43,325 nt of DNA from an uncultured Sutterella sp. (GTDB taxonomy: Bacteria > Pseudomonadota > Gammaproteobacteria > Burkholderiales > Burkholderiaceae_F), in NCBI GenBank assembly GCA_900767875.1, contig CAAGAT010000032.1, positions 1 to 43,325 on the forward strand, given 5' to 3'. Positions 7,981 to 16,647 of the stretch are shown in pieces (the stretch's first letter is position 1; the number at the start of each line of letters is the position of its first letter). The notes under the pieces are model-generated. The model made no database searches, was not told where the DNA came from, and saw only the letters and a program-made list of their open reading frames with translations. The position numbers were made by a program, and so were the translations under genes.

Positions 7981-8035
7981 ATTGGCCTAGTCGCCCTTCA
8001 GGCCAATTACCCACAAAGTCTTTGATTTGACGCAA
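7981..8035 (+). promoter_or_regulatory. nap promoter region: inverted repeat and FNR-like site
   Basis: An 8-bp perfect inverted repeat, ATTGGCCT (7981-7988) and AGGCCAAT (8000-8007), is followed by TTGAT-N4-CGCAA (8022-8035), which matches one perfect half of an FNR site. Oxygen control of nap by FNR is well known in proteobacteria; assignment here is by eye. An AGGAGA ribosome binding site precedes napD near 8126. The gap holds no gene. Confidence 0.4.
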
Positions 8036-8138
8036 GGTTTTGGGTCGTCTTAAAAAAACTTGGCCCATCGGCATCATTAAATTTGAAGGAGGTCTGCACC
8101 CACAAAAAACACAGCGGACCGTCTAGGAGAGATTTTCG

Positions 8139-8384
8139 ATGTTCTATTCCGGTTTGATCGTCACCTGCCAACCCGGACAGTTCGCGGCCGTCGGCCAAGA
8201 ACTTGACCGCCTCAACGTTGACGTGCATCAGCGTCACGAGGCCAGCGGCCGCTATGTCGTCGTGCTCGAAGAGCCGACGGTTGACGCTGAAACCGATCAC
8301 TTCCACACCATCCGCACACTGCCCGGTGTGGCCGATGTCAGCCTCGTCGTTCACCGCGACGAGTCCGACACCATGGAAAACTGA
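8139..8384 (+). CDS. napD: Periplasmic nitrate reductase assembly chaperone NapD
   Basis: An 81-residue cytoplasmic protein with the NapD ferredoxin-like fold pattern: YSGLIVTCQPGQ at the start, then a mid-region EVH-like strand (VDVHQRHEASGRYVVVLEE) and GVADVSLVVHRDE near the end. NapD binds the Tat leader of NapA and holds it back until the molybdenum cofactor is inserted. It is the first gene of the nap operon, 115 bases before napA. In many proteobacteria napF precedes it; here a long non-coding stretch with terminators precedes it instead, so this is where the operon begins. Confidence 0.9.
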   Translation: MFYSGLIVTCQPGQFAAVGQELDRLNVDVHQRHEASGRYVVVLEEPTVDAETDHFHTIRTLPGVADVSLVVHRDESDTMEN

Positions 8385-8499
8385 TCTCCTTTCTTTAGTT
8401 CTGCCGTTTTCGGTTCCAATGCCGAAGACGTTTTCCGCTTTTCAAACAGCCCGTCGTTCGCGACGGACAAGCTTTTGTTATCCGCCCAGGAGAGGAAAC

Positions 8500-11241
8500 A
8501 TGCAAGATAAGAAAGTCATCCCCATCTCACGACGCGATCTCATCAAGACCGGCGTTGCCGCCACGGCCGCCATGTCGGTGGGACTTCCCGTCACGCAGGC
8601 CTGCGCCCAGGCTGCCCAAAGCATTGACGCGGGCATTACCTGGCACAAGGGTGTGTGCCGCTTCTGCGGTACGGGCTGCGGTCTGCAGGTCGGCACCATG
8701 AACGGGCGCATCGTCGCCACCAAGGGCGATCCCGACGCGCCCGTCAACCGCGGTTTGAACTGCATCAAGGGCTACTTCAACGCCAAGATTCTCTACGGAC
8801 AGGACCGCCTCACGCAGCCGCTGATGCGTATGAAGGACGGCAAGTTCGACAAGAACGGCAAGTTCGTGGCCGTGAGCTGGAAGACGGCGTTCGACGAAAT
8901 GGAACGTCAATTCCGACGCGTCTACGAGGCCAAGGGCCCCGAAGGCGTGGCCATCGTCGGCTCGGGCCAGTACACGATTCCCGAAGCCTACACGGCCTCC
9001 AAGCTTCTCAAGGCCGGTTTCCGTTCCAACAACATCGACCCCAACGCCCGCCTTTGCATGGCCTCGGCCGTGGTGGGCTTTTACCAGACCTTCGGTGTGG
9101 ACGAACCGATGAACGTCTATGACGACATCGAAAAGTGCAACGCCATGGTGCTCTGGGGCAACAACATGGCCGAAGCGCACCCCGTGCTCTGGAGCCGCGT
9201 CACCGACCGCAAGCTCACGCACAAGGCCACGCGCATCGTCAACCTCACCACGCACACGAACCTCTCGTCGGGCATGGCCGACCTTGAAATCATCTTCAAG
9301 CCCAACACGGACCTGGCCATCCTCAATTACCTGGCGCGTGAAATCGTCCGCCGCAAGGCCTACGACAGCAAGTTCGTGCAGGATCACTGCGTCTTTGCCA
9401 CGGGCACCGTGGACATCGGCTACGGCATGCGTCCGACCGACAAGTTCGCCTTTGAGGCCGAAAAGGATACGCAGGCCAAGCAAAAGAAGATCATCCTGAC
9501 GCAGGCCGAAGCCATCGGCCAGCGCCGTAAGGCCGGCACCGAAGTCGAGCAAAAGCAGGTGGCGGCCGCCGGCGGCCACTGGCACATCAGCTTCGAAGAC
9601 TACAAGAAGGGTCTGGAACCCTATACCCTGGACTTTGTGGCCAACCTGGCCAAGGGTGACCCCGACGAGTCGATCGAAAGCTTCAAGAAAAAGCTCGTCG
9701 AGCTCGCCGACATCTATTGCGACGCCAAGCGCGACATCCTCTCGTTCTGGTGCATGGGCGCCAATCAGCACGTGCGCGGCGTGTGGGTCAACGAACAGAT
9801 CTACGCTCTGCATCTTCTGACGGCCAAGCAGGGTCGCCCGGGCAACGGCGCCTTCTCGCTCACCGGTCAGCCCTCGGCCTGCGGTTCGGCCCGTGAAGTC
9901 GGCGCGTTCTCGCACCGTCTGCCCGCCGACATGCTCGTGGGCAACGCCGCTCACCGCAAGGTCACCGAGCAGCATTGGCACTTGCCCGAAGACACCCTGA
10001 ACCCGGTTCTCGGTAAGCCCATTATGGGCCTGATGCGAGGCCTTGAAGACGGCTCGATCAACTTCATGTGGACGCAGGTCGTCAACATCTTCCAGTCGAC
10101 CCCCAACTCGAACCACTGGCTCAAGGCCGCCCGCAAGCCCGAAAACTTCGTGGTGGTCGCGGACGTCTACCCGACGCTCTCGGCGAAGGTCGCCGACCTG
10201 ATTCTTCCGTCGGCCATGATCTTTGAAAAGTGGGGGCTGTACGGCAACGCCGAACGCCGCACCCAGGGCTGGGCGCAGATGGTCGAGCCCGTGGCCGAGG
10301 CCATGAGCGACATCGCCATGATGATGGAGTTCTCCAAGCGCTTCAAGATTTCCGAATGCTGGGGCGAAAAGAAGGTCGCCGGCGGCAAGAAGACCCTGCC
10401 GAGCGTTCTGGATAAGGCCAAGGCCATGGGCATCAGCCCGAACGCCACCCTCTTTGACGTGCTCTTTGCCGGCATGGAAGAGGCCAAGAACTGCCCCTGG
10501 CCCGATCCCAAGTACCCCAACGCCGAGTGTTGCACGGCCAAGGCGCTGGGCCTTAACTGGTTCCCGGAAAAGGCGCTCTTTAGCGAATACCGCAAGTTCA
10601 CGCTCGGCAACGGGCATGACCTCGCCGACTTCGACACATACCAGGCGCCCGACGTCAGGGGCCTCACTTGGCCCGTGGTCAACGGCAAGCCTACGACGTA
10701 CCGCTTCAACGCCAAGTACGACCCGTACGTGAAAAACGGCGACTTCGAGTTCTACGGCAAGCTCATGAAGGCGATTCCCTCGGGCAACCTCGACGGCATC
10801 ACCGACAAGACGCCCAAGCCCCTGCCCGGCCGCGCCAAGATCTTCTTCCGTCCGTTTGCCGAACCGGTGGAAAAGCCCGATGCGAACTATGACCTGATGC
10901 TTTGCACGGGCCGCATCCTCGAGCACTGGCACACCGGCTCGATGACCCGCCGCGTGCCCGAACTGCACCGTGCGGCGCCTTCGGCGGTTCTGTACATGAA
11001 CCCGGACGACGCGGCCAAGCGCGGGCTCAAGCGCAACGACGTGGCGCAGATCACGAGCCGCCGCGGCTCGATCAAGGCTCTGGTGGAAACGCAGGGCCGC
11101 ATGAAGATGCCGCGCGGCACGGTCTGGATGGCCTTCTTTGACGAATCGGTGCAGGTCAACAAGCTGTGCGTGGACGCCACCGATCCGATCTCGGCCGAAC
11201 CCGACTACAAGAAGTCCGCCGTCAAGGTCGTCAAGGCCTAA
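8500..11241 (+). CDS. napA: Periplasmic nitrate reductase catalytic subunit NapA
   Basis: Reduces nitrate to nitrite in the periplasm with a Mo-bis-MGD cofactor and one [4Fe-4S] cluster. The leader carries the Tat motif SRRDLIK (residues 10-16). Cluster ligands are C53, C56, C60 and C88 in the pattern C-x2-C-x3-C-x27-C, and C186 in ARLCMAS is the expected molybdenum ligand. The 913-residue length exceeds the ~830 of enteric NapA and is closer to the long form of Campylobacterota. Part of the excess is a lysine/glutamate-rich insert at about residues 315-361. I chose the ATG at 8500, after AGGAGAGG, because it begins directly at the Tat leader; the longer open frame upstream overlaps napD. Electrons arrive through NapB. 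Confidence 0.97.
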   Translation: MQDKKVIPISRRDLIKTGVAATAAMSVGLPVTQACAQAAQSIDAGITWHKGVCRFCGTGCGLQVGTMNGRIVATKGDPDAPVNRGLNCIKGYFNAKILYGQDRLTQPLMRMKDGKFDKNGKFVAVSWKTAFDEMERQFRRVYEAKGPEGVAIVGSGQYTIPEAYTASKLLKAGFRSNNIDPNARLCMASAVVGFYQTFGVDEPMNVYDDIEKCNAMVLWGNNMAEAHPVLWSRVTDRKLTHKATRIVNLTTHTNLSSGMADLEIIFKPNTDLAILNYLAREIVRRKAYDSKFVQDHCVFATGTVDIGYGMRPTDKFAFEAEKDTQAKQKKIILTQAEAIGQRRKAGTEVEQKQVAAAGGHWHISFEDYKKGLEPYTLDFVANLAKGDPDESIESFKKKLVELADIYCDAKRDILSFWCMGANQHVRGVWVNEQIYALHLLTAKQGRPGNGAFSLTGQPSACGSAREVGAFSHRLPADMLVGNAAHRKVTEQHWHLPEDTLNPVLGKPIMGLMRGLEDGSINFMWTQVVNIFQSTPNSNHWLKAARKPENFVVVADVYPTLSAKVADLILPSAMIFEKWGLYGNAERRTQGWAQMVEPVAEAMSDIAMMMEFSKRFKISECWGEKKVAGGKKTLPSVLDKAKAMGISPNATLFDVLFAGMEEAKNCPWPDPKYPNAECCTAKALGLNWFPEKALFSEYRKFTLGNGHDLADFDTYQAPDVRGLTWPVVNGKPTTYRFNAKYDPYVKNGDFEFYGKLMKAIPSGNLDGITDKTPKPLPGRAKIFFRPFAEPVEKPDANYDLMLCTGRILEHWHTGSMTRRVPELHRAAPSAVLYMNPDDAAKRGLKRNDVAQITSRRGSIKALVETQGRMKMPRGTVWMAFFDESVQVNKLCVDATDPISAEPDYKKSAVKVVKA

Positions 11242-11329
11242 ACGGCGATTCGGGACACCGCCCGTCCGAGTGCCCTAGCGGGCACCCGGACGCGCCGGGC
11301 CCTTGTCAAACATTCAACGCGACATAACG

Positions 11330-12088
11330 ATGACGATCAAAGCGACCAGACGTCAGGCCATCAGCATCCTCCTTGAGGGTGTCGGCGTGGCGGCCGCCGC
11401 CGGCGCGGGCCTGACGGCCTTCGTGGACACCGCCCGCTCCAAGGGGTTCGAACCGCTTCCCCCCGGAGCCAAGGACGATTTCCTCGACCAGTGCATCCGC
11501 TGCGGCCTGTGCGTCAAAGCCTGTCCGTATGACACGCTCAAACTCGCGCAGCTCGGGGCCAAGGCGCCCTACGGCACCCCCTACTTCGAGCCGCGCAAGA
11601 TTCCCTGCTACATGTGCGAGGACATTCCCTGCGCCAAGATCTGCCCCTCGGGCGCTCTTGACCGCACGATCGAAAACATCCGCGACGCCCGCATGGGCAT
11701 TGCGGCCATCGATCCGAACTCGTGCCTGAGCTGGCAGGGGCTGCGCTGCGAAGTGTGTTACCGCGAGTGTCCGTTGCGCGATGAGGCTCTGAGCCTGAAA
11801 ACGCATCCGCGCGAGCTCAGTAAACACGCCGTCTTCGTGCCCGTGATCAATCCCGATCACTGCACGGGCTGCGGGCTGTGCGTCTTTGCCTGCCCCACGC
11901 AGGTCCCCGCGATCAACATCATCGATCCCAAAACCTATCTGGGCCGCATCGGCGAGCACTATCGCCTCGGCTGGAGGGGCGAGGATCAGCCGCATCACCC
12001 CGGCGCGCCCAAGCCCGGCGTCAAGCCGCAGGACGTCACCGAGCCCGGCGGCCTTGGTTTTCTCAACGACATGGAGGATCCGCTGTGA
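11330..12088 (+). CDS. napG: Ferredoxin-type quinol dehydrogenase component NapG
   Basis: A 252-residue periplasmic iron-sulfur protein exported by Tat (TRRQAIS near residue 6, then an alanine-rich hydrophobic segment to about residue 32). It carries four cysteine clusters for [4Fe-4S]: C-x2-C-x2-C-x3-C at residues 55-65, CYMCEDIPCAKIC, a CEVCYREC region, and CTGCGLCVFAC. NapG forms with membrane-bound NapH a quinol-oxidising unit that hands electrons to NapB/NapA. The ATG at 11330 lies 88 bases after napA. Its ribosome binding site is poor, so translation may depend on coupling. Its stop overlaps the GTG start of napH. Confidence 0.95.
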   Translation: MTIKATRRQAISILLEGVGVAAAAGAGLTAFVDTARSKGFEPLPPGAKDDFLDQCIRCGLCVKACPYDTLKLAQLGAKAPYGTPYFEPRKIPCYMCEDIPCAKICPSGALDRTIENIRDARMGIAAIDPNSCLSWQGLRCEVCYRECPLRDEALSLKTHPRELSKHAVFVPVINPDHCTGCGLCVFACPTQVPAINIIDPKTYLGRIGEHYRLGWRGEDQPHHPGAPKPGVKPQDVTEPGGLGFLNDMEDPL

Positions 12089-12984
12089 GTCAAAAGAACA
12101 CTCGGGCGAGCCTCTCGCCGCAGAAAATCAAGTCGCGCATGCTCCTGCTCAGTCTCGTTCGCCGCTTCGTGCAGCTGGCGATTCTGACGCTTTTCATCGG
12201 CACCGCGCGTCTGGGCTGGACGCTCTTGGGCGAGCCGCTTTTAAACGGCACGCTCACGAGCTCGATGCTGGCGGGCACCATCCCGCTCTCGGACCCCTTC
12301 GTGCTGTTGCAAAAGCTCGCCGCCGGCCACAAGCCCGAGATGGTGATGGTCACCGGCGCCCTCGTCGTGCTGGCGATCTATATCCTGGCGGGCGGGCGCG
12401 CCTTCTGCGCCTGGGTCTGCCCGATGAACATCGTCACCGACGCGGCCTACGCTTCGCGCAAGGCCCTGGGTCTGTCAGCCGCGAGCCTGCGTCTGTCGCG
12501 CAACTCGCGCTATGCGCTGGCCGTGGCCGCCCTGGCGGCCTCGGCCATCACCGGCACCGCCGCCTTTGAGTGGATCAACCCGCAGGCCTTCCTGTGGCGC
12601 GAGATCGTCTGGGGCGTCGGCGCGGGCTTTGTTGCGGCCGGTTTCGGGGTCTTTGCCCTGGATCTGATCCTTCTGGAACGCGGCTGGTGCGGCCATCTGT
12701 GCCCCCTGGGCGCCTTCTGGTCGCTCGTGGGCAAGGTCGGCGTCACCAAGCCCTTGTTTGACAACGATCGCTGCACCAAATGCGGCGACTGCCTTCGCGT
12801 GTGTCCCGAACCTCACGTTCTGAACTTCAAGCAGGCTGCCGCCCGCGGCTTCATCGCCTCGGGTGAGTGCACCAACTGCGGCCGCTGCGCCGCCGTGTGC
12901 CCGGAAAACGCCATTCGCTTTGCGACGCGTTTTCAGGCCAAGCCCGCTCAAACCCATCAAGACAAGCAAATTGGAGATGTGTGA
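12085..12984 (+). CDS. napH: Membrane ferredoxin-type quinol dehydrogenase NapH
   Basis: A 299-residue inner-membrane protein with four hydrophobic segments. It has the two NapH CX3CP motifs, CAWVCP (C108/C112) and CGHLCP (C202/C206), and two C-terminal ferredoxin-type clusters (C230-C240 and C262-C272). It oxidises menaquinol or ubiquinol and passes electrons to NapG. Translation most likely starts at the GTG of 12085, in the sequence GTGA that overlaps the napG stop. This start removes a long artefactual N-terminal extension and begins just before the first basic and hydrophobic stretch. In this operon NapGH is the only visible quinol-oxidising module, since napC is missing. Confidence 0.94.
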   Translation: MSQKNTRASLSPQKIKSRMLLLSLVRRFVQLAILTLFIGTARLGWTLLGEPLLNGTLTSSMLAGTIPLSDPFVLLQKLAAGHKPEMVMVTGALVVLAIYILAGGRAFCAWVCPMNIVTDAAYASRKALGLSAASLRLSRNSRYALAVAALAASAITGTAAFEWINPQAFLWREIVWGVGAGFVAAGFGVFALDLILLERGWCGHLCPLGAFWSLVGKVGVTKPLFDNDRCTKCGDCLRVCPEPHVLNFKQAAARGFIASGECTNCGRCAAVCPENAIRFATRFQAKPAQTHQDKQIGDV

Positions 12985-13415
12985 TGAAAAAACTGATTCT
13001 GACCGCGATGCTCTCGCTTACCGCCGCCGCGGCCTTCACCGCCTGCGCCGTGTCCGAACCCGTGGACATCAACGCGATGAGCCTGGAAAAGACGAGCCCC
13101 TTTGAAACGCCCACGCCCAAGGCCTTCGGCGAAAATGCGGGCCTTTACCGTGAAACCCAGCCCGGGGCTCCGGCGATGATCCCGCACGCGATCGACAACT
13201 TCGTGATCACGCGCGACAACAACCCCTGCCTGATGTGCCACGGCAATCAGGCCAAGATTGGTGCGGCCAAGGTCAAGGGCACGCCCACGGCCATGCCCGC
13301 CACCCACTGGACCAAAGTGGACGGCAAGCTTGTGACCTCGCCCTCGCGTCATCAGTGCACCCTGTGCCACGCCACGCAGGCCGATGTTCAGCCGCTCGTG
13401 AACACCGTCAATTAA
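12984..13415 (+). CDS. napB: Dihaem cytochrome c subunit NapB
   Basis: Periplasmic dihaem cytochrome, 143 residues, that feeds electrons to NapA. Haem-binding motifs are CLMCH (C82, C85, H86) and CTLCH (C125, C128, H129). The distal ligands His68 (IPHAIDNF) and His108 (ATHW) match the bis-histidine pattern of NapB. The N-terminus is a Sec signal; the sequence AFTAC at residues 17-21 could also be a weak lipoprotein box, which would tether NapB to the membrane. Its ATG overlaps the napH stop (TGATG), so the two are translationally coupled. It is the last gene of the operon; no napC follows, and a GC-rich stretch leads to mnmA. Confidence 0.95.
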   Translation: MKKLILTAMLSLTAAAAFTACAVSEPVDINAMSLEKTSPFETPTPKAFGENAGLYRETQPGAPAMIPHAIDNFVITRDNNPCLMCHGNQAKIGAAKVKGTPTAMPATHWTKVDGKLVTSPSRHQCTLCHATQADVQPLVNTVN

Positions 13416-13551
13416 AATTGCGCCTGATGGCGGCCGGTGCGGAGCCCTCGGGCGCCGCACCCCACGCCGCGGTCCAACGCACACCGCTTACGGGCGGCGC
13501 GCGCGGGCCGCGGTTTTTCTTTTTTTGCCGCGATTTTTCGGAGAACTATCG

Positions 13552-14691
13552 ATGTCAGTCAAAGTGGTGCTCGGCATGAGCGGCGGCGTAGACAGCGCCG
13601 TCAGCGCCTGGCTTTTAAAGGAGCAGGGGTACGACGTCACCGGCGTTTTCATGAAAAACTGGGAAGACGACGACGACAGCGAGTACTGCTCGAGCCGTCA
13701 GGATTTTCTCGATGCGGCCAGCGCCGCCGAAAAGATCGGCATTGACCTTGAAGCCGTCAACTTCGCCAAGGAATACAAGGAGCGCGTTTTCTCCGAATTC
13801 CTGCGCGAGTATCAGGCCGGCCGCACGCCCAACCCCGACGTGCTGTGCAACTCCGAAATCAAGTTCAACGCCTTTTTGGACTACGCCATGCAGCTCGGGG
13901 CCGACAAAATCGCCACGGGCCACTACGCGCGGGTGCGCGCCACGGACGATGGCGTGGAGCTCTTGCGCGGCCTCGATGAGAGTAAGGATCAGAGTTACTT
14001 TCTGCATCGCCTCAACCAAAAGCAGCTCGAAAAGGCGATTTTCCCGGTGGGGGAACTTGCCAAAACCAAGGTGCGTGAGATTGCGCGCATGCTCGACTTG
14101 TCGGTGGCCGCCAAGAAGGACTCCACGGGCATCTGCTTTATCGGCGAGCGGCCTTTCCGCGAATTTCTCTCGCGCTACCTTCCCACGCACCCCGGCCCCA
14201 TCCGCACAGACACGGGCAAGGTTGTGGGCGAGCATGTGGGCCTGAGCTTTTACACCCTGGGCCAGCGCAAGGGCATCGGCGTGGGCGGCAGCCGCGACGG
14301 CAACGGCGAGCCCTGGTTTGTGGCCCGCAAGGACCTGGCGAGCAACACGCTGTGGATCGTGCAGGGGCACGAGCATCCGTGGCTCAACACGCACACGCTC
14401 AAGGCCGTGCGCACGAGCTGGGTAAGCGGCCGCGCCCCCGAGGCGGGCAGTCCCGTCACCGTCAAAACGCGCTACCGCGCGCCCGACGGCGCCTGCGAAA
14501 TCACCGCCGCGGATACAGACAGCGTCACCCTGGCCTTTCCCGAGCCGCAGTGGGCGGCCACGCCCGGCCAGTCGGCCGTGCTCTACCGCGACGATGTGTG
14601 CCTGGGCGGGGGCTTTATCGACGTCATCGACAACGCCGACATTCCGACGCTGCCCGAGCCGACCAAAAGGCGCGGCCGCAATAAGGCTTAA
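13552..14691 (+). CDS. mnmA: tRNA-specific 2-thiouridylase MnmA
   Basis: Cytoplasmic enzyme that adds sulfur to U34 of tRNA-Lys, -Glu and -Gln, with ATP and sulfur relayed from a cysteine desulfurase. The 379 residues begin with the PP-loop GMSGGVDSAVSAW (residues 8-20). The first catalytic Cys is in PDVLCNSEIKF and the second in DSTGICFIGER. The motif KDQSYFL and the C-terminal barrel (VGGSRDGNGEPWFVARKDL) are also present. The ATG at 13552 has GGAG about 9 bases upstream; an earlier in-frame ATG only adds nine residues of poor homology. It stands 136 bases after napB in GC-rich sequence ending in long T runs (13515-13528). Confidence 0.97.
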   Translation: MSVKVVLGMSGGVDSAVSAWLLKEQGYDVTGVFMKNWEDDDDSEYCSSRQDFLDAASAAEKIGIDLEAVNFAKEYKERVFSEFLREYQAGRTPNPDVLCNSEIKFNAFLDYAMQLGADKIATGHYARVRATDDGVELLRGLDESKDQSYFLHRLNQKQLEKAIFPVGELAKTKVREIARMLDLSVAAKKDSTGICFIGERPFREFLSRYLPTHPGPIRTDTGKVVGEHVGLSFYTLGQRKGIGVGGSRDGNGEPWFVARKDLASNTLWIVQGHEHPWLNTHTLKAVRTSWVSGRAPEAGSPVTVKTRYRAPDGACEITAADTDSVTLAFPEPQWAATPGQSAVLYRDDVCLGGGFIDVIDNADIPTLPEPTKRRGRNKA

Positions 14692-14748
14692 CCCTTTGAT
14701 CAGTTTTTCAAACTAAGATTGACCCCGATTTTGTTTGAGATGTGACCC

Positions 14749-15402
14749 ATGTCGCTTTTTGACTCCGCACGCTTTCTGACATCGGCCGCCTCCGTGGCTC
14801 AGCTGCCCGGCGCCGGCCTGCCCGAAATCGCCTTTGCCGGCCGCTCGAACGCCGGCAAGAGCACCACGATCAACGTGCTCACGCGTCAGGGCAGACTCGC
14901 CTTTGCCTCCAAGACGCCGGGCCGCACCCAGCTCATCAATTTCTTTACGCTCTCGCGAAAGATTCCCGAGAGCAAGGAGCGCGAGCAGATCGCGCACCTC
15001 GTCGACCTGCCCGGCTACGGCTACGCCAAGGCCGCGCCCGAAGTGCGCCAGACCTGGAGCCGCCTGATCGGCGGTTATTTGGCCGATCGGCCGAGCCTGA
15101 CGGGTGTGGTGATCGTCATGGATGCCCGCCGCCCCTTCATGCCCGCCGACGAGTGGCTCATCGACTTTTTCAGCAGCCGCACCCACGTGCGTCAGCTCTG
15201 GCTCATCAACAAGTGCGACCAGATCAAGCGCGCCGAGCGCGCCTCGGTTCTGGCCGCCGCGCGTGCGCGCGCCGAGACAATCGGCCCTCACGTGCAGGTG
15301 CAGCTTTTCTCCGGCCTTAAAAAGGAAGGCGTCGAAGAGCTGCAGCAGCGCCTTTTATCTTGGATCGATCCGCAAGGACGTCTGACGGCCCCGCAGGCCT
15401 GA
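14749..15402 (+). CDS. engB: Ribosome biogenesis GTPase EngB/YsxC
   Basis: Essential TRAFAC GTPase needed for assembly of the large ribosomal subunit, 217 residues. G1 is GRSNAGKST, G2 lies in KTPGRTQLINFF, G3 is DLPGYGYAK, and G4 appears as NKCD (LINKCDQI), a slight variant of the usual TKxD. The C-terminal helix ends around GVEELQQRLLSWI. The gene is 57 bases after mnmA with a short AT-rich spacer and 34 bases before hemB, so engB and hemB may share a transcript. Confidence 0.95.
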   Translation: MSLFDSARFLTSAASVAQLPGAGLPEIAFAGRSNAGKSTTINVLTRQGRLAFASKTPGRTQLINFFTLSRKIPESKEREQIAHLVDLPGYGYAKAAPEVRQTWSRLIGGYLADRPSLTGVVIVMDARRPFMPADEWLIDFFSSRTHVRQLWLINKCDQIKRAERASVLAAARARAETIGPHVQVQLFSGLKKEGVEELQQRLLSWIDPQGRLTAPQA

Positions 15403-15436
15403 CGGCAGCCTTGCTTTTTTGCAGGAAGCACACAAA

Positions 15437-16450
15437 ATGCAGACCCTCGGTCAGTATCCCTTCGTGCGCATGCGCCGCATGCGCCATGACGACTTTTCCC
15501 GCCGCCTGATGCGCGAAAACGTGCTCACGGTCAACGACCTCATCCTTCCGGTGTTCGTGCAGGAAGGCGAGCACAAGATCACGCCGATTCCGACGATGCC
15601 CGGCGTCAACCGCCTCTCGATCGATGAACTTTTGAAGCTCTGCGGCGAGATGGTCGAGCTCGGCATCCCGATGGTGGCCCTGTTCCCACACATTGAAGAC
15701 AACCTCAAGACCCCCGACGGTCTGGAAGCGGCCAATCCCGACGGCCTGATTCCGCGCGCCGTCAAGGCCATCAAGGCCGCCTACCCGCAGCTGGGTGTGA
15801 TGTGCGACGTCGCCCTCGACCCCTACACCACCCACGGCCAGGACGGCCTGATTGACGAAACCGGCTACATTCTCAACGACGAGACGATCGAAATGCTCGT
15901 GCGTCAGGTGCGCGCTCAGGCGCAGGCCGGCGCCGACGTCGTGGCTCCCTCGGATATGATGGACGGGCGCATCGGCGTCATCCGCAAAATGCTCGAGGAC
16001 GAAGGCTTCATTCACACGCGCATCATGGCCTACTCGGCCAAGTACGCCAGCGCCTACTACGGCCCCTTCCGCGACGCGGTGGGCTCGGCGGGCAACCTCG
16101 GCAAATCCACCAAGGCCGTCTACCAGCAGGATCCGGCCAACGGCAACGAAGCGCTCTGGGAAGTGGGTCTGGATCTGGCCGAAGGCGCCGACATGGTCAT
16201 GGTCAAGCCGGGCACGCCCTACCTTGACGTCGTGCGCATGGTCAAGGACGAATTCAAGGCCCCGACCTTCGTCTATCACGTCTCGGGCGAATACGCGATG
16301 ATCAAGTGCGCCGCGGCCGCCGGCTGCATCGACGAAAAGAAGATCACCATGGAAACGATGATCTGCTGCAAGCGCGCCGGTGCCGACGGCATCCTGACGT
16401 ACTGCGCTCTTGACGTCGCCCGCTGGCTCAAGGAAGGCTACCACTACTAA
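15437..16450 (+). CDS. hemB: Delta-aminolevulinic acid dehydratase (porphobilinogen synthase)
   Basis: Joins two 5-aminolevulinate molecules into porphobilinogen in haem synthesis, cytoplasmic homo-octamer, 337 residues. The Schiff-base lysines are in MAYSAKYASAYYGPF and MVMVKPGTPYLD. VFPHIEDNLK-type (LFPHIEDNLKTPDG) and CDVALDPYTTHGQDG blocks are present. The metal loop CDVALDPYTTHGQDG lacks the three-cysteine zinc set, which suggests the Mg-type enzyme. The ATG at 15437 follows AGGA by about 11 bases. Haem from this pathway serves the nap and tor-like cytochromes of the window. Confidence 0.97.
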   Translation: MQTLGQYPFVRMRRMRHDDFSRRLMRENVLTVNDLILPVFVQEGEHKITPIPTMPGVNRLSIDELLKLCGEMVELGIPMVALFPHIEDNLKTPDGLEAANPDGLIPRAVKAIKAAYPQLGVMCDVALDPYTTHGQDGLIDETGYILNDETIEMLVRQVRAQAQAGADVVAPSDMMDGRIGVIRKMLEDEGFIHTRIMAYSAKYASAYYGPFRDAVGSAGNLGKSTKAVYQQDPANGNEALWEVGLDLAEGADMVMVKPGTPYLDVVRMVKDEFKAPTFVYHVSGEYAMIKCAAAAGCIDEKKITMETMICCKRAGADGILTYCALDVARWLKEGYHY

Positions 16451-16473
16451 TCGGCCTTCTTGCCGCGAAGACA

Positions 16474-16524
16474 AACGCCGCTTGGCGGCCCGCGCTCTCG
16501 CGCGGGCGCCGGACGGCGTTTTTT
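16474..16524 (+). terminator. Terminator after hemB
   Basis: The outer arms AACGCCG (16474-16480) and CGGCGTT (16514-16520) enclose a second GC-rich stem around CCCGCG/CGCGGG and are followed by TTTT. Confidence 0.8.
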
Positions 16525-16647
16525 GCATCCCAACGTCGCCGCTGTTGCCATTTTTCTCTAGACTAAACGGACTTTTGCGCCGATGCTTTGAAAAAGCGCG
16601 ACAATTGCGCCCACACGCATTGCGTTTTCGTTTGTTTTTAACCCACA

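Noticed and set aside
13416..13551. Small gene or structured RNA between napB and mnmA
   Set aside because: Only GC-rich sequence with palindromic CCGCGG pieces and T runs; it may be a terminator, but no convincing single stem could be drawn.
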